This document shows, piece after piece, positions 31,473 through 43,075 of a DNA stretch of 64,000 nucleotides. The notes under the pieces are model-generated. The model was given only the letters and a program-made list of their open reading frames with translations. It did no database searches and was not told the origin of the DNA. The stretch is taken from assembly GCA_028583605.1 (NCBI GenBank), contig CM053333.1:10748638-10812637 (forward strand), given 5' to 3'. Each line of letters opens with the position of its first letter. Position 1 is the stretch's first letter. This DNA is from Dastarcus helophoroides. Its lineage: Eukaryota; Arthropoda; Insecta; Coleoptera; Bothrideridae. Made by a program: the position numbers and the translations under genes.

Positions 31473-33408
31473 CCAGAATTTCAAAGTGGATTTTTTTTGC
31501 AAACATATTTAAAAACGATAGAATTTTATGACTAAAAATTCATAACTTTAAGTCATAGATTCCAAATTTTCTGAATTAACATGGCTATTAAAAGATTTAC
31601 GGAAATTTCGAAATAAATTTAAAAATTTCCAGAACAAAGTTAAAAATTTTGGATGTAAATTCAAAATTATAACGTCTTTTCCGATAATAAAAAAAAAGAT
31701 CCTTCGCAAGATCGAGATATTAATGTAATTTTTTTCATTGGTTACTCTTGTTGACTTAAAATTCAATAATTTTTTTTAGGTTAACAATTTTCATTTATTT
31801 AAATATTGTCCAATACTGGGCTCGATAATGCTAACAAATTATAACTGATTTAATGTAAAAGAAAATTTTGACAAAATTACTTACTTTTTTGTAGGAAACA
31901 TTTCGAAATAAGACGAAATTTTAATTTCAAAATCTAAATTCAATCTAATTTTCAAGAAATAAAGAAAAATTTTAATCAAATTTTGTTATTAAAAATTGGA
32001 CTTGAAAGACTAGCAATTGGTGTTTAGAATTTAGAGTTTGAATAGAAAATTTCATTTTTTTCAAAATCAATTCGATAAAATTGACAAAAAAAACTAAGCA
32101 TTAATTTTAAAGTTAAAAGTAAGTAAAAGTAGGTAAGTAACCTTAAAGTCATAAAAAATTTGAACCTTTTAAGCTCTAAATTCTAGATTAAATCGCTAAT
32201 TTCGAGATTAATGGGTATTTCGAGAAAAATACATTATACATTTTGAATTTTTTTCGAAAAATAATTGAAACGAAAAGTTGAAAAAAAAGTTGATAGTTCA
32301 ATTGGTTAAAGTAAGAATTTCAGAAAAACCTAGAAAGTTCTAGTTTAAAGAAGAAAATAAAATTCCAAATTTCGATTTGTTCCTAGAAAATAAAAAAGAT
32401 CAACAAATTCGGTTTTAAATTAAACATTTGGGTCTTGAGTTAAAATTTTCACCTTTCTCTAGACACATTTGTGGGGGAAAATTCGAGATATGGTCAAATT
32501 TTAAGTTTTTACCAGAAATTGCAAGTAATTATCTAAAAGACATTTTTAAAACAAGTTGCAAAATATCAAGACATCATTTTAAAATAAGTAAATTAAAATT
32601 ACAAATTTCGAAATGTCTACTTAAAACTATAAATTGAAAAAAGACCACAAATATGTGTATGTTTTGGTTTTAAGCTCAAAATTGGTCTTAAAGCTAAGCT
32701 TTTTAACTTTATCTGAAAATATTTTTGGAGAAATATGAGAATAACATCCAGATTTTCAGATAAAATCAAATTTTGGTGTTTTAAATAAATAGGTTTAAAA
32801 TAATTATAAAAAAACCCTTTAAAATGCAGTATCATTATACCGAAAAAAGTTTAGAAAAACTCAAAATTTCAATATGTTCCTAAAAAGACATAAAATAACT
32901 CTAAAAGATGGTTTAAACTTCAATTTTAACATCAAAATTTATCAATATATAAATATTAAATCCCAATTCTAAATTCATCTTAATTTTGAAATGTTTCAGA
33001 GAAAAATTTAAAAAAAAGGGGTGATTCAATTTTAAACCCAAAGTTTAGGACAAAAAGTCAAGCATTGGGATTTAAAGTCGAAATTTCTAGATGAAAGTCG
33101 ACATTTCGAGATGGAAGTCGACATTTCGAGATGGAAGTGGATATTTCGAGATGGAAGTCGAAATTTTCATATAAAGTCGAAATCTCGTGATTAAAACAAA
33201 AACTTCGAGTTTAAAGTCGAAATTTTGGCCGTTTTCTTAAATACAATTCAATTGTTGGAATTATTAAGTCAATGTTTTAAAAAAGAAAATATCAAAATTT
33301 CAAAAAAAAATCATCGAAATTTTGAGATTACTTTAAACATATCTTATTTTTGGTCAGAAAATATTTGAAAATAGTTGATGCTTTTCTAATGTATCAAGAT
33401 AAAAATAT
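31473..33408. other. AT-rich DNA with degenerate short repeats, no gene
   Basis: Dominated by A/T words. At ~33055-33230 there is a run of gagatggaagtcgacatttc-like ~20-bp phrases (gaaatttctagatgaaagtcgac and similar), about seven decayed copies. Frames on both strands are short. Confidence 0.55.
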
Positions 33409-33719
33409 TGTAACAAAATGTATTTATTAAATTTGTATTAGTGATTGTGTAGTGTAGTTCTCTGGAATTGATAAGGGGAAGCGGCCGCGATAATGAATCA
33501 TACGGCAGATAAGCGCTCCAGACGTTTTCGCAAGCGATAATCTTATCGGTACGGAGATCCGTTCTAAAAATCCGGAATGATATAAATACGCGGTCGTCTT
33601 TCCCTCAGTTAGTGAGTTAGTTAGTGTGATAGTGACGTGAATCATAATCGTAGTGTTCCGAAATAAGTTTGGAAATAAAGTTCAAGAAGTTTTAATTATC
33701 GAACCGATAACATGCAACA
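33409..33719 (+). mobile_element. Solo LTR, family SL1 (copy 2, forward, decayed)
   Basis: Starts TGTAACAAAATG, ends ACATGCAACA and is flanked by ATAT on both sides (33405-33408 and 33720-33723). It carries gcggccgcgataat, a TATA box (gatataaatac near 33580) followed by cggtcgtctttccctcagtt, AATAAA near 33675 and gaaccgataac. The heat-shock motif kept in the other three copies is lost here. At 311 bp it is shorter and more diverged. Confidence 0.75.
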
Positions 33720-33747
33720 ATATTTTTAATTTAAACTCGAAATTACG

Positions 33748-34640
33748 ACACTGGTACAGGAATCTTCTCGGAAGACCTGAACCTAAATGTAAGTATTAAG
33801 CTAGATAAATACTCAACAATCTTTCAAGCGGAGATGTTGGGAATTTTATATAGCGCCGAACAAATGACGCAACTGAACATTACAGGAAAACATATTCAAA
33901 TAAAGACGGACAGCCAGGCAGCCCTTAAGGCCATGAGGAATGTGAAAACAAACTCAGTGCTGGTATGGAATTGTCACCTAGCTCTAGAACGTCTATCACA
34001 AGAGAATGCAATTGATCTAATATGGATCAAAGGACATTCTGGAAAAGAGGGAAACGAACGCGCTGACAAACTGGCGAGGAAGGGTTCGGAGGGACAATTC
34101 GTTGGACCAGAACCAACCCTTCCCCTGGCAAGATCAACCGTAAGATCCCTACTTAACGAAGAAATTTATCGTAAACACAAAGCCTTATGGGCATCAATAA
34201 CAACATGCCGACAAACCCACGCATTCATTAGAATGCCGTGCAGGGAAAGGGCAAAGCTATGCCTACAACTTTCAAGGAATAATCTCAGGAAACTTGTAGG
34301 GATATGGACAGGTCACTGTCAATTAAACAAACACCTCCACAGAATGGGAATTATAAACGACCCGAGCTGCAGAGGGTGTTTAGAAGAAGATGAGAGTGTC
34401 GAGCACGTGGTGTGTCACGGCCCGGCACTAGCATCAATCAGAGGATCCACGCTGGGGGACTTCTGGCCTAGTGTGGCCAGTTTGAGAGAGGAGGCGCATC
34501 CAAGGGACGTTCTTCAGTTTCTCAACAAGGTTGGGTGGCTGAATGAATGATCAAGGACATGGGCCCGGAAAGGGTGGCCTAAACTTTAGGCAACCCACAA
34601 CGAATCCAGAAAATCCAGACGACACTTAAGTAAAAACTTT
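33748..34640 (+). mobile_element. LINE fragment with intact RNase H domain
   Basis: An open frame from ~33750 to the stop at 34550 reads FSEDLNLNVSIKLDKYSTIF then QAEMLGI (catalytic E), KTDSQAALKA (catalytic D), IKGHSGKEGNERADKLARKG (H, N and D of the last motif), then a C-x2-C...H-x4-C zinc knuckle (SCRGCLEEDESVEHVVC). This is the RNase H plus C-terminal tail of a non-LTR retrotransposon, 5'-truncated, with a 3' UTR to about 34640. Unusually for this window, no frame break is seen. It begins ~30 bp after the solo LTR. Confidence 0.82.
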
Positions 34641-34677
34641 CTAGTCTGTAATTACTAGTTCGTTTTCAGGTCTAATG

Positions 34678-34864
34678 TTCGTTCCATTCCGGCTGATTGG
34701 CATTTTCTTCGCCAGTTGCTTCTTACAGACATCTAAATTTTGAGTTACCTCTTTTTTGTTAAGGAATGGCAATCTTTTATAGATTGCCCCAAATAGCGAT
34801 TGCGTTAAATCTTAGTTTGTCAATCGCTGAAAATGCCAATCAGCAGGAATGGAATTAACGAAAC
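34678..34864. mobile_element. Foldback (hairpin) element
   Basis: The left arm, ttcgttccattccggctgat plus tggcattttc (34678-34707), pairs with the right arm at 34829-34864 with one mismatch and a small bulge. A second hairpin (ggcaatc/gattgcc, around 34767-34785) lies inside. No transposase and no clear target duplication. A similar inner phrase occurs at ~2590-2620. Confidence 0.5.
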
Positions 34865-34899
34865 TTCGCAAAGACGATACAGAGAATACCTAATGTTCG

Positions 34900-36250
34900 T
34901 ATTAGAATTCTAAGAAAAAAATCAAAATTTTGGGTTCAAACAATTCAGTTCCAGGATCACAGTTTTAAGACACGAAAACCAGATTTATTTTTTTAACGAA
35001 AATAAATAGAATTCTTAACGGTTATATAAAATTTCCGTTAGGATGAACATTAGGGGACATGACTTTTACACAAATCCGAAGGAGGCGTCTTAATCAGTAT
35101 TTTTATTTCATTTGGCAACATAAACAGTTCTGTAAAATCTTCCCCAGTATCCTGAGCAGTTTATCAAATTGATGGATTGGGAATTTCATTGATAGGAAAG
35201 CTGAAGTTGTCCTGGAAGACACGAAAATTCCAACCTGGCAAAATTAATTTATCAGGCCGTGTGATTCTCATGATTACACTACGATTTAACTAAGAGGGAG
35301 CCTCGCAAAAAAAACGCTAAGATTAAAGAAGAGAATGTTGACATTTTTAATGTGCAGATGTTAGTGTCATAAAAAGAATTGACTCGTGTCAAATAAATAA
35401 CTCGAGAAGGCATTTTACAACATTTTTAAGCGTTAACTCTCTCTCGGGTAGAAACAAATTAATAAAATTTTATTAGTGAGGATGTTAATCAAATTTACGA
35501 ATGACATGACAAAGGCATTGAATATTTTAGTATATGCAGAATAGGGAAGCTCACGGATTTCCATTTCTTACAACACTCGACCTTCTGGTCTGATTTTCTC
35601 AAAATGCAAGGATTTGAAAGATAGAATTACGAAATTACGAAATAGTAAAGTCAATTAAGGATCTAAGTTAGTCTGTTTTAGTATTGTTTCTAGGAACAAT
35701 TTTACAGTTAAAATGTTGGAAAAAAAAATGCTATCTTAAACCAGAACAGGTTAGGACAAAAGTCAAAAATTAAAAAAAATATTTAAAATTTATCAAGAAA
35801 ATTTAAATCATTATTTATTTTAATTAACATTTCTGTAATAAAATTAATAATGATAATGTTTCCGACCAATAGCGGTTTAAAATGAAGAATAAAAATCTTA
35901 ATTTTCAACTTGGAATTTTAAATTTGGAATGTTAAGATAAAGAGTTTAATGGGAAAGTGGAAACAAAGTAGAAAGAGCAAATTTAAATTCAACATTGAGT
36001 CCAAATTTCAAGAAAAGAAATCCAAACTCATTAAAATAATCTCAAAATTTCGAGTTTAATGTCGACATTTGCGAAATTTCGATTTTTTTTTGTTTCTTGG
36101 GTTTATCTCAGAATTCACAAATTTTCTAGAAATTTTAAAGTTTCGAGCATTTTGGGTTAAAATTAAGGGAACATAACGAACATTAAGTTTAAAATTCAAA
36201 TTCTAATTGAAAGATGAATATTTGAAATTGTAAGAATATTTTAAATAATT
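34900..36250. other. Intergenic DNA, nothing recognised
   Basis: AT-rich and degenerate; the second half has the aaattttgag/tcgaaattt words seen elsewhere. No sustained frame. Confidence 0.5.
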
Positions 36251-36254
36251 TTCG

Positions 36255-37018
36255 AGTTTTTCTTGAAAATTTGTGTTCTTGCACATAGTGTTGAGGAACT
36301 TCAAAGCCTCCTTAATCAAGTGGTCAGTTCATGTAGCCACTATGGTCTTACACTTAACACTAAAAAGACCAAAGTCATGGTCGTGAGTAAGCAACTGAAC
36401 CTACGAGCGGAACTCTGGATTGGTCCAAATAAATTAGAAAGGGTACAGAAGGGGACAGCTTCTGAACGAAAACTAGGACAACGAGAAATAAAATTAAGAA
36501 TTGAGGAAGCTAGAGCTGCCTTTATATAAGGATAAAAAAGATTCTATGTGGACTTGAACTAAACATTGACCTTAGAATGAGAATGGTCAGGTGAAATGCC
36601 TTTTCTGTTCTCTTATATGGAGTTGAATCATGGACCCTAACAGAGGATACCTTGAAGCGGCTTGAAACATTTGAAATGTGGTCATACAGACGCATGCTGA
36701 GAATAAGCTCGATGGATCATGTCACTAACGTAGCGGTCCTGAACAGGATGAAGAAGGATAAAGAAATTGCAAACATAGTGAAGATTCGAAAGCTGCCTTA
36801 TTTTGGTCATTTCGTGAGAAATCCGGAGGTATATGACATGTTGCATTTGGTCATGCAGGGAAAAGTTGATGGAAGGCGACTTGGAAGACGAAGAACATCC
36901 TGGCTTAGAAACGTAGGACAATGGTTCGGACAGACAAGTCAGCTTTTTAGAATAGCTGTTCATAAAATAATGATAACCAACATGATCGCTAACATCCGCT
37001 AAACAGATATAGCACACC
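36255..37018 (+). mobile_element. Degraded LINE reverse transcriptase, interrupted by a hAT element
   Basis: Frames read HSVEELQSLLNQVVSSCSHY then GLTLNTKKTKVMV (RT thumb), an internal deletion near 36450, REIKLRIEEARAAFI, LLYGVESWTLTEDTLKRLET, SYRRMLRISSMDHVTNVAVL and GRRRTSWLRNVGQWFGQTSQ, ending TNMIANIR with stop at ~37002. This is the C-terminal half of an endonuclease/RT LINE common in insects. A few bases of its 3' UTR continue after the hAT insertion at 38633. Confidence 0.8.
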
Positions 37019-38624
37019 TAGGGTTTGTCGGTTTTTAAAAACCGGGTTTAAAAACCGGTTTTTTGGAGACAATTATGAAATTCGAAAACCGGTTTTTTGG
37101 TAGAAAATATCGGTTTTCAATGTATGAATAACACTTAAAAAAAATTTGAAAATGACAAATGTAGCCAAATGTACCAGATTGATGAAAACACTTTTGCAAG
37201 CGGTTTGGTTCTTGGAGAGAATGTGTTGTTTTAACTCTGAATGACCTTAATGCTTCTCATATATGGAATGAAGATGAAGAAGAATATTACAAAGTTGTAG
37301 AACTCCTTAAAGTCTTAGGTCCAATAAAATTAGCAGCCGAAGCTTTAGGTAGACAAGACGCAAATTTATTAACAAGTGAAGATATATTTGAATTTTTGCT
37401 GGGTGAACTACAAAATTTGAAATCTGAAATTAGTCAGAAATTATTACACGCTATAAAGGCACGGATTGAAGAAAGAAGAGATACAGAATTAGTTACACTT
37501 ATTCTTTATTTACAAAATTCTCAAACTGTTTTAACGAAATCTTCTAATAAATTCCGTCCATTAGCAACGAAAAGTGACATTATTAAGTTATCCGGACAAA
37601 TATTATCAAGATTATATAAAGATTACTCTGCAGGGGAAGAATGTGATATTCAAAAACGTCATGAAAGCGATATTCAAGAGCCAGACAATGTTTTATTGAA
37701 AAATGCTATGGAAGTGGCAATTAATAAATATTTAAAGGAACTGGAAGGAGTGACTTCCTCTACTCAAACTGTAAGAAAAGAGTTTTTGGCCCTGGAAGCC
37801 ACAAAAAAAGGACAAAAAATTTAGAATTATTATATCAGGCTTTAAAAACGATTAAGCCTAGTTCGGTTGCAAGTGAGAGGGTATTTTCTATTTCGAGGAA
37901 TTTTGTGAATAAACTAAGGACACGGCTAAATAGCAAATTGATAGACGTCCTTTGTTTTCTGAAATCATATTTCATTAAACAAAAAAGTAAATAGAATATT
38001 TGAATTTGTATTGAAATTGCCCAGAATACAAAATACTCGGTCCTTTGCTTAATTGTCTTTAAAACTAAAATTGATTTTAATAAGTATGTATGCAATTTAC
38101 TCTTATCTTTCGGCTTTGATTATAATTTACCTTATATAATACACAGTTATATATTTTCTAATTGTTTTTAATAAGTATCCATCTGTATCTAATAACATTG
38201 TTTTTAAAAAAAATAATATGGTTATTATAAAAATATGAAAATATATTGTTTTTATTTATTCGAACCCTTTGCTGAATAACTCGTTTCACTATTATAAAAA
38301 TATTTACATCCTTATATGTGAAAATTATGCATAAACAACGAATAATTGTGTTTAAAGTTATTTAATCCTGGTCAACTATTATTTCTTTGTTCTACTAAAT
38401 TGCATAAAAAATTTTTACTATCAATAAAATTGAACAGTAAATAATTTCAGTCAAAAACTGCTTTTAATCACTCTAAATTTTCTGTTAAAATTTTTTGTTC
38501 GAATTACAGAATATTCGAGCAAAATTTCTTTTTATAAAAATTCGAAACCGGTTAAAACCGGTTTTCTGAAAAATTACTATTCGAAAACCGGTTTTCTAAA
38601 ATGTCGGTTTTTGTATAAACCCTA
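37019..38624 (+). mobile_element. hAT-superfamily DNA transposon, internally deleted, with 8-bp TSD
   Basis: 1606 bp bounded by TAGGGTTTgt and its inverse (...aaACCCTA), flanked by perfect 8-bp duplications AGCACACC (37011-37018 and 38625-38632). Both subterminal regions carry AACCGGTT palindromes (near 37050, 37060, 37090; 38548, 38560, 38587). It holds the C-terminal part of a transposase only. Inserted in the 3' UTR of the LINE at 36255. Confidence 0.9.
37230..37994 (+). pseudogene. hAT transposase C-terminal remnant
   Basis: Frame SLNDLNASHIWNEDEEEYYK onward, to the stop at 37824; after a one-base shift near 37805 the frame continues ALKTIKPSSVASERVFSISR, NFVNKLRTRLNSKLIDVLCF, stop at ~37994. 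SSVASERVFS is the signature of the hAT C-terminal dimerisation domain. The BED zinc finger and most of the catalytic core are missing, so the element cannot move itself. Confidence 0.85.
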
Positions 38625-38639
38625 AGCACACCAAGAAGA

Positions 38640-39235
38640 AGAGAAAAATTCTGAGTTTAATTTTGCATTTTGGATTTCATTTTCTTCAACAATTTTGTCT
38701 TTAAAAACTGGAGAGATTATAATCTTAAAAAACTAATTTTAAAATCTCAATTCCGAATAATAATAACAATAATAATAATAATTTCTTTGATCATTTGCTT
38801 AGGATTTTACGTGATTTAAACTTGAAGTTTTAAACGCGAAAGTTACAGAAATGCTTTAAATAAACTTAAAATTTTTCCCAAAACTTTGACTTTTTTGTCA
38901 AATTTTCTAATTCATATTTCAAATTTTTACTTTTTTCCTAAAAGGTTGACGTTGAAATCGACTTTTTTCAGATTATTTTGAGCCTCAAGTCACAATTTTG
39001 AAAAAGAGTGAACATTTCTTTACAATTGAAATTTTGATTTTATAACAATTTCTGTTTTGAACTCGAAATTTTAAGATCGACATCTAACATCTAAAATAAT
39101 GTTTTTTTTGCTAGTAGATTTATTTAACAAAAAACTTCGCACCAAATAGAATGTAAAAGTAATGAAAATTATTTATTTAGTTATTATTATATACGGTTTT
39201 AATCTAAGATCCTATTTTTGGTGTAAGATTGGCCT
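38640..39235. other. AT-rich spacer with AAT microsatellite
   Basis: Contains an AAT/AAC tract at 38756-38783; otherwise A/T words and no gene. Confidence 0.5.
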
Positions 39236-39241
39236 TTGTAA

Positions 39242-39700
39242 TGTAACGATCGTGTTGGTTATTCGAGAGTAAGAATTATTTACAGTGATATTCGTGAAAA
39301 ATAAGGAAAATTGCGGGCGGCTTAATTTAGGCTATTGAGCCACACAAAGAGGGGTGTCGCTGACAATAAAAGAGAACAAAGTACCTAATGGATGCTATCA
39401 GCCATAGGGCAGAACTAAGTTACCGTAACCATGGGTATATAAGGGCTAATGCGTTCTTTATGTTACTCTAATAGAAACAGTGACGCGAGTAGCAATTTAA
39501 AAGGGTGAAACACTACTGCTGTTTTCATTTAATATATTGCGCTTTTAGAATTTAAATCATTCTAATAAATAAGCCGAATTTGTGTTTTGTAAAGTCATCC
39601 TTAAACACAATAACACCAAAGTGATTTTATTACCGTAAACGCCACTTTACATTCTTTACCGTTCAACCGCAACATTCAATTACACTATGCCGCCTCTGAT
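39242..39700 (+). mobile_element. Candidate solo LTR of a second family
   Basis: Starts TGTAACGATCGTG, has a TATA box (gggtatataagggc near 39434), aataaataa near 39563 and several possible CA ends (actttaca ~39653, gcaaca ~39674, attaca ~39685). The sequence is less A/T-rich than its flanks. I found no target duplication, so the right edge and the call are tentative. Confidence 0.35.
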
Positions 39701-40109
39701 CTCTTTCAGCCTAAGCACTGCACCTTACTAGATCGTCTTCACAAAAGAATTACTAAATTTCCTTTAATGCACCGTGCTAATCTGCATTTCTTCATCCAAC
39801 ATGTTTATTTTCTTTTAATTGTTACACGTTTACCCGGAATTGAGGCATAGCCGAAAGAAATCCAATTTCATCGCCAAACTGTGAAACCGCACAACTCCTC
39901 CTTCGACAAGAACAATATTTGTTTTTGTCAAATCCCAAATGAGTCGCGATAAAGCGCGACAGTGCACCGAGCGCCTCAGTGGTAATTAAAATTTATCTCT
40001 ACTCGGTTACTCAACAAGTATCATCAGTATTCCAGTATAACCAATTACCAAGAATAGCATCGTTCCATTTGTGAGGTAATAACATTTATTCTGGTCGCAA
40101 ACATTACTA

Positions 40110-41130
40110 AAGAGCTTAATTACGCTGTGGAAATGTTCAAATAGAGCATCAAGCTGAGAACAAAGAAGTCAATGTTGACAAAACAAAAAAAAAACAAAAC
40201 AAATCATCTCGAAAAATCTTTAGACTCATTCAAATCAAACTGCATCTACGATTTCCTTGTTTCTTCTATGGAACCACTCTTGGAGTCTTGGTGATCCGAA
40301 AGTGTGTCACTTTTAGGAATCCCAGAATCCCATTTTTACTATCGCAGAAACCATATCATGCAGTAATGCGATGAAAATGACTTTAAAATGATTTCGCATC
40401 AACTGGACTTCCACTGAATTAACACAGCAACTTTTCCGAAAATTGCATCTTTATTTAAATGATGAACATAAATGCACCATTGACAAGAAATTCATCGAGT
40501 ATCAAACTGGAGACATAGAAGTCAACAGAAAAAATACCAAAATAAATCAAGTTCTTTAGACTTCTTCAGATCAGACTAATCCTTTGACTTGGGGTTTATT
40601 TAGCTTTAGCTTGGTTGGTAACCAGAGAATGTCATTTTTAAGGGATCCACACAGAAACCATAATATGCAGTAACGCAATAAAAATGACGTTGAAACGAAT
40701 TCGCATCAACTTCACCTCCAAGGCTTTAAACAGCAATTATGCCAAAAATTGTTAGCGTCCTCATTTGAATGATGAGTATAAATGCACCATTGACGGAAAA
40801 TTCATTAAGTATCAAGCTGAACATAAAGAAGACAACGTAAACAAAATAGAAAAAATACCAAAACGAATCATCTTCAAAAATCTTTAGTTTCATTTAGATC
40901 AGACTAATTCCATGACTTCCAAGGGGCTCTTGACAACCCAAGAATGTTCCCTCAGCAATCATGACATATGGAAATGCGATGAAAATCACGTTGGAGCGAT
41001 TTTGCATTATTTCAATTCCATCTCATAAACGTAGTAATTTTGCCAAAATATTTTCATTTCTTCATTTAAAGTATGAGTATCTAAATAAGACACAAACAGC
41101 AAATGCGAACTATCGTAAAAGTAATAAATT
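40110..41130. repeat. Degenerate tandem repeat, ~330-bp unit, three copies
   Basis: The phrase aatcatcttcaaaaatcttt with ttagatcagactaat recurs at ~40201, 40544 and 40862. Each unit also has aaatgcaccattgacaagaaattc and a gaaccatatcatgcagtaatgcgatgaaaatgac-like part in the same order. Confidence 0.7.
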
Positions 41131-41179
41131 TTTCAAGTCTTCAATAGTTGATTTTATGTTAGTTGATAGCAAGTAATCT

Positions 41180-42220
41180 ATATTTTGCATTTGAAACAGA
41201 AAATTCCTCAGCACACTAAAGATATTTTGCTGTTTCGCTTAGTCGTAAATATGCAGTAGTTCATATGACTCATTACCATCCCAGCCAAAATTTCTCAATT
41301 ATTTTTGGTTTTATGGCTATAATTTTCAGAGAGACTCATTCATTTAGCAGCAAACAATTTTGGGAAACTTTATCTTTGGTCTTTAAAAAGATTTCTTATA
41401 AACGTCTCCTTTTTTTTCACTAGAATTGCCACTGGCTCCATTTGCTTGCAGAGCCTTTATTTTGAAATACTCTAATCTAGTTAGAAACTCAACTTTAAAG
41501 TTGCCTAAAGTCTAATGTTGCGGAACGATTCAGTAAACTCTCCCTGGACGACTGCAATTTTTTAATGAATGTGGTCTTTTGACCACATCCAACATCGACC
41601 AAAACAAATTTTTGGTTTCTTTAGTTTCAGGTTACTATTGTTCGATCTTCCAGTTCGTCTATCAGGAAGATATTGGGAACTAGTAATTGTAATCAGGTTA
41701 TATATAATGTAATTAAAGTCAAAAAGGTAACTAGTAGTGAGGTTACTATCTTGTATTATGGGTCGCATGGCAACACTCATTACAAACGCCCTCGGCAGCA
41801 CATCTATTTAGGTATACGTTAAACTTAACAAATAATTTCAATTAAATGTTTCGCCACCAGTCGAACACGCTAAAATTAAAAATATTTGCAACCAACAGCA
41901 TTAGACCCATTTCGCCCTTTCTTGACCTCATCAGTATGGTATGGTATCTGTAGGTATTTTCAACTGATGGCCATTATTCAGCCGCATAAGTACTTAAGAC
42001 TTATGATTGTATTTAACTGTTACTGCATTATTTTTAATGAACATATGTACTTTTATAGAACAATTAAAATTATTGCCAAAAGTTTCTGGTTTATTCCTAC
42101 TTTTAGAACGATTATTTTCAAGTTTCTATACTTTTTTTAGTAAAACAATTAAATGAATGCATTAATTAAATGACCACATCAAGCGAATCTATGCAGGAAG
42201 AACTAAGGTTATCAGGAGCG
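41180..42220. other. Intergenic DNA, nothing recognised
   Basis: Mixed sequence without a supported gene. At ~41838 a caattaaatgtttcg phrase resembles the hairpin units at 10241 and 10502. Confidence 0.45.
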
Positions 42221-43075
42221 ACAACCTTATTTAGATTAGATTAGATATGATATGGGTCAGACAGGATATCTCCATTCGTCTCCTCACTGTGACCTCAAAG
42301 ATCTATTGTGATAAACCCTGATATATATTGTTTCTAAATTCCCAAGTTTTTGTAAATGCCTAGGATTTTTCTAGGAGAACTTTTACTTATCTCTGCAGTT
42401 ATAGCTTTTACCTGTTCCAGGTGAAGTAGTCTCCTGTAAAACAATGCTTCGCATGTGCAAAGTAAGTGTTCTGCAGTTTCCTTGGCTTCGTTGCAAAAGT
42501 GGCAAGTCTGACTCCGCTTTGCCTATTTTTTTGAGATGGCATCTTAGTGCGCGGTGTCCTGTGAGAAAGCCTGTTATTAACCTCAACTCCGGTTTGCTGA
42601 GGTCGAGAAGTTCCTTCGTCTTGGTGTGCGAATATGTGATGAACTTTTTCGCATGGTTTTGTCCTGAAATTAATTTCCGGTGGGATTCTTTTTGTTTCTC
42701 TTCCCATTTGTGGATTTCATTCCTTATATGGCATTTTGCTATACCAAAGTAAGGTTCGGGTCGAAGAAATGGGGATGCTGCACCTTTTTTGGTTAGGCGA
42801 TAGGCACTCTCATTTCCTTCAATACCTTTGTGTATGGCACCCACATCAAGGTTACCTTGTTGCGGGCAGCCAACTGTTTTAGTAGTTGTAGACAGTCCCA
42901 CACAAGTATGAATTTGACAGTAAAGTTACTCAGAGCTTTAAGCGCCGCTTGACTGTCTGAATAAATAGAGATCCTTGCTCCTCGCAAGGACAATCTTATT
43001 ACCATTGGCAGCATTTGCCAAATAGTCAAGGAAGGAATAGGCAAGAACCTTAATGAAAAATGAAGAAGAATCAAA
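42220..43075 (-). mobile_element. LINE fragment: RNase H and C-terminal tail, frameshifted
   Basis: On the minus strand: IYSDSQAALKALSNF (catalytic D), then after a shift near 42830 IHKGIEGNESAYRLTKKGAA (H and N; the final D of GNExAD is replaced by Y), ELRLITGFLTGHRALRCHLK, and after another shift CHFCNEAKETAEHLLCTCEA. The 3' UTR ends in a short taatctaatcta tail at ~42235-42250. It is a different family from the copies at 5045, 55094 and 60451. Confidence 0.8.

Noticed and set aside
42444..42752. 102-codon plus-strand frame
   Set aside because: It lies opposite the minus-strand LINE RNase H region, which explains the sequence much better.
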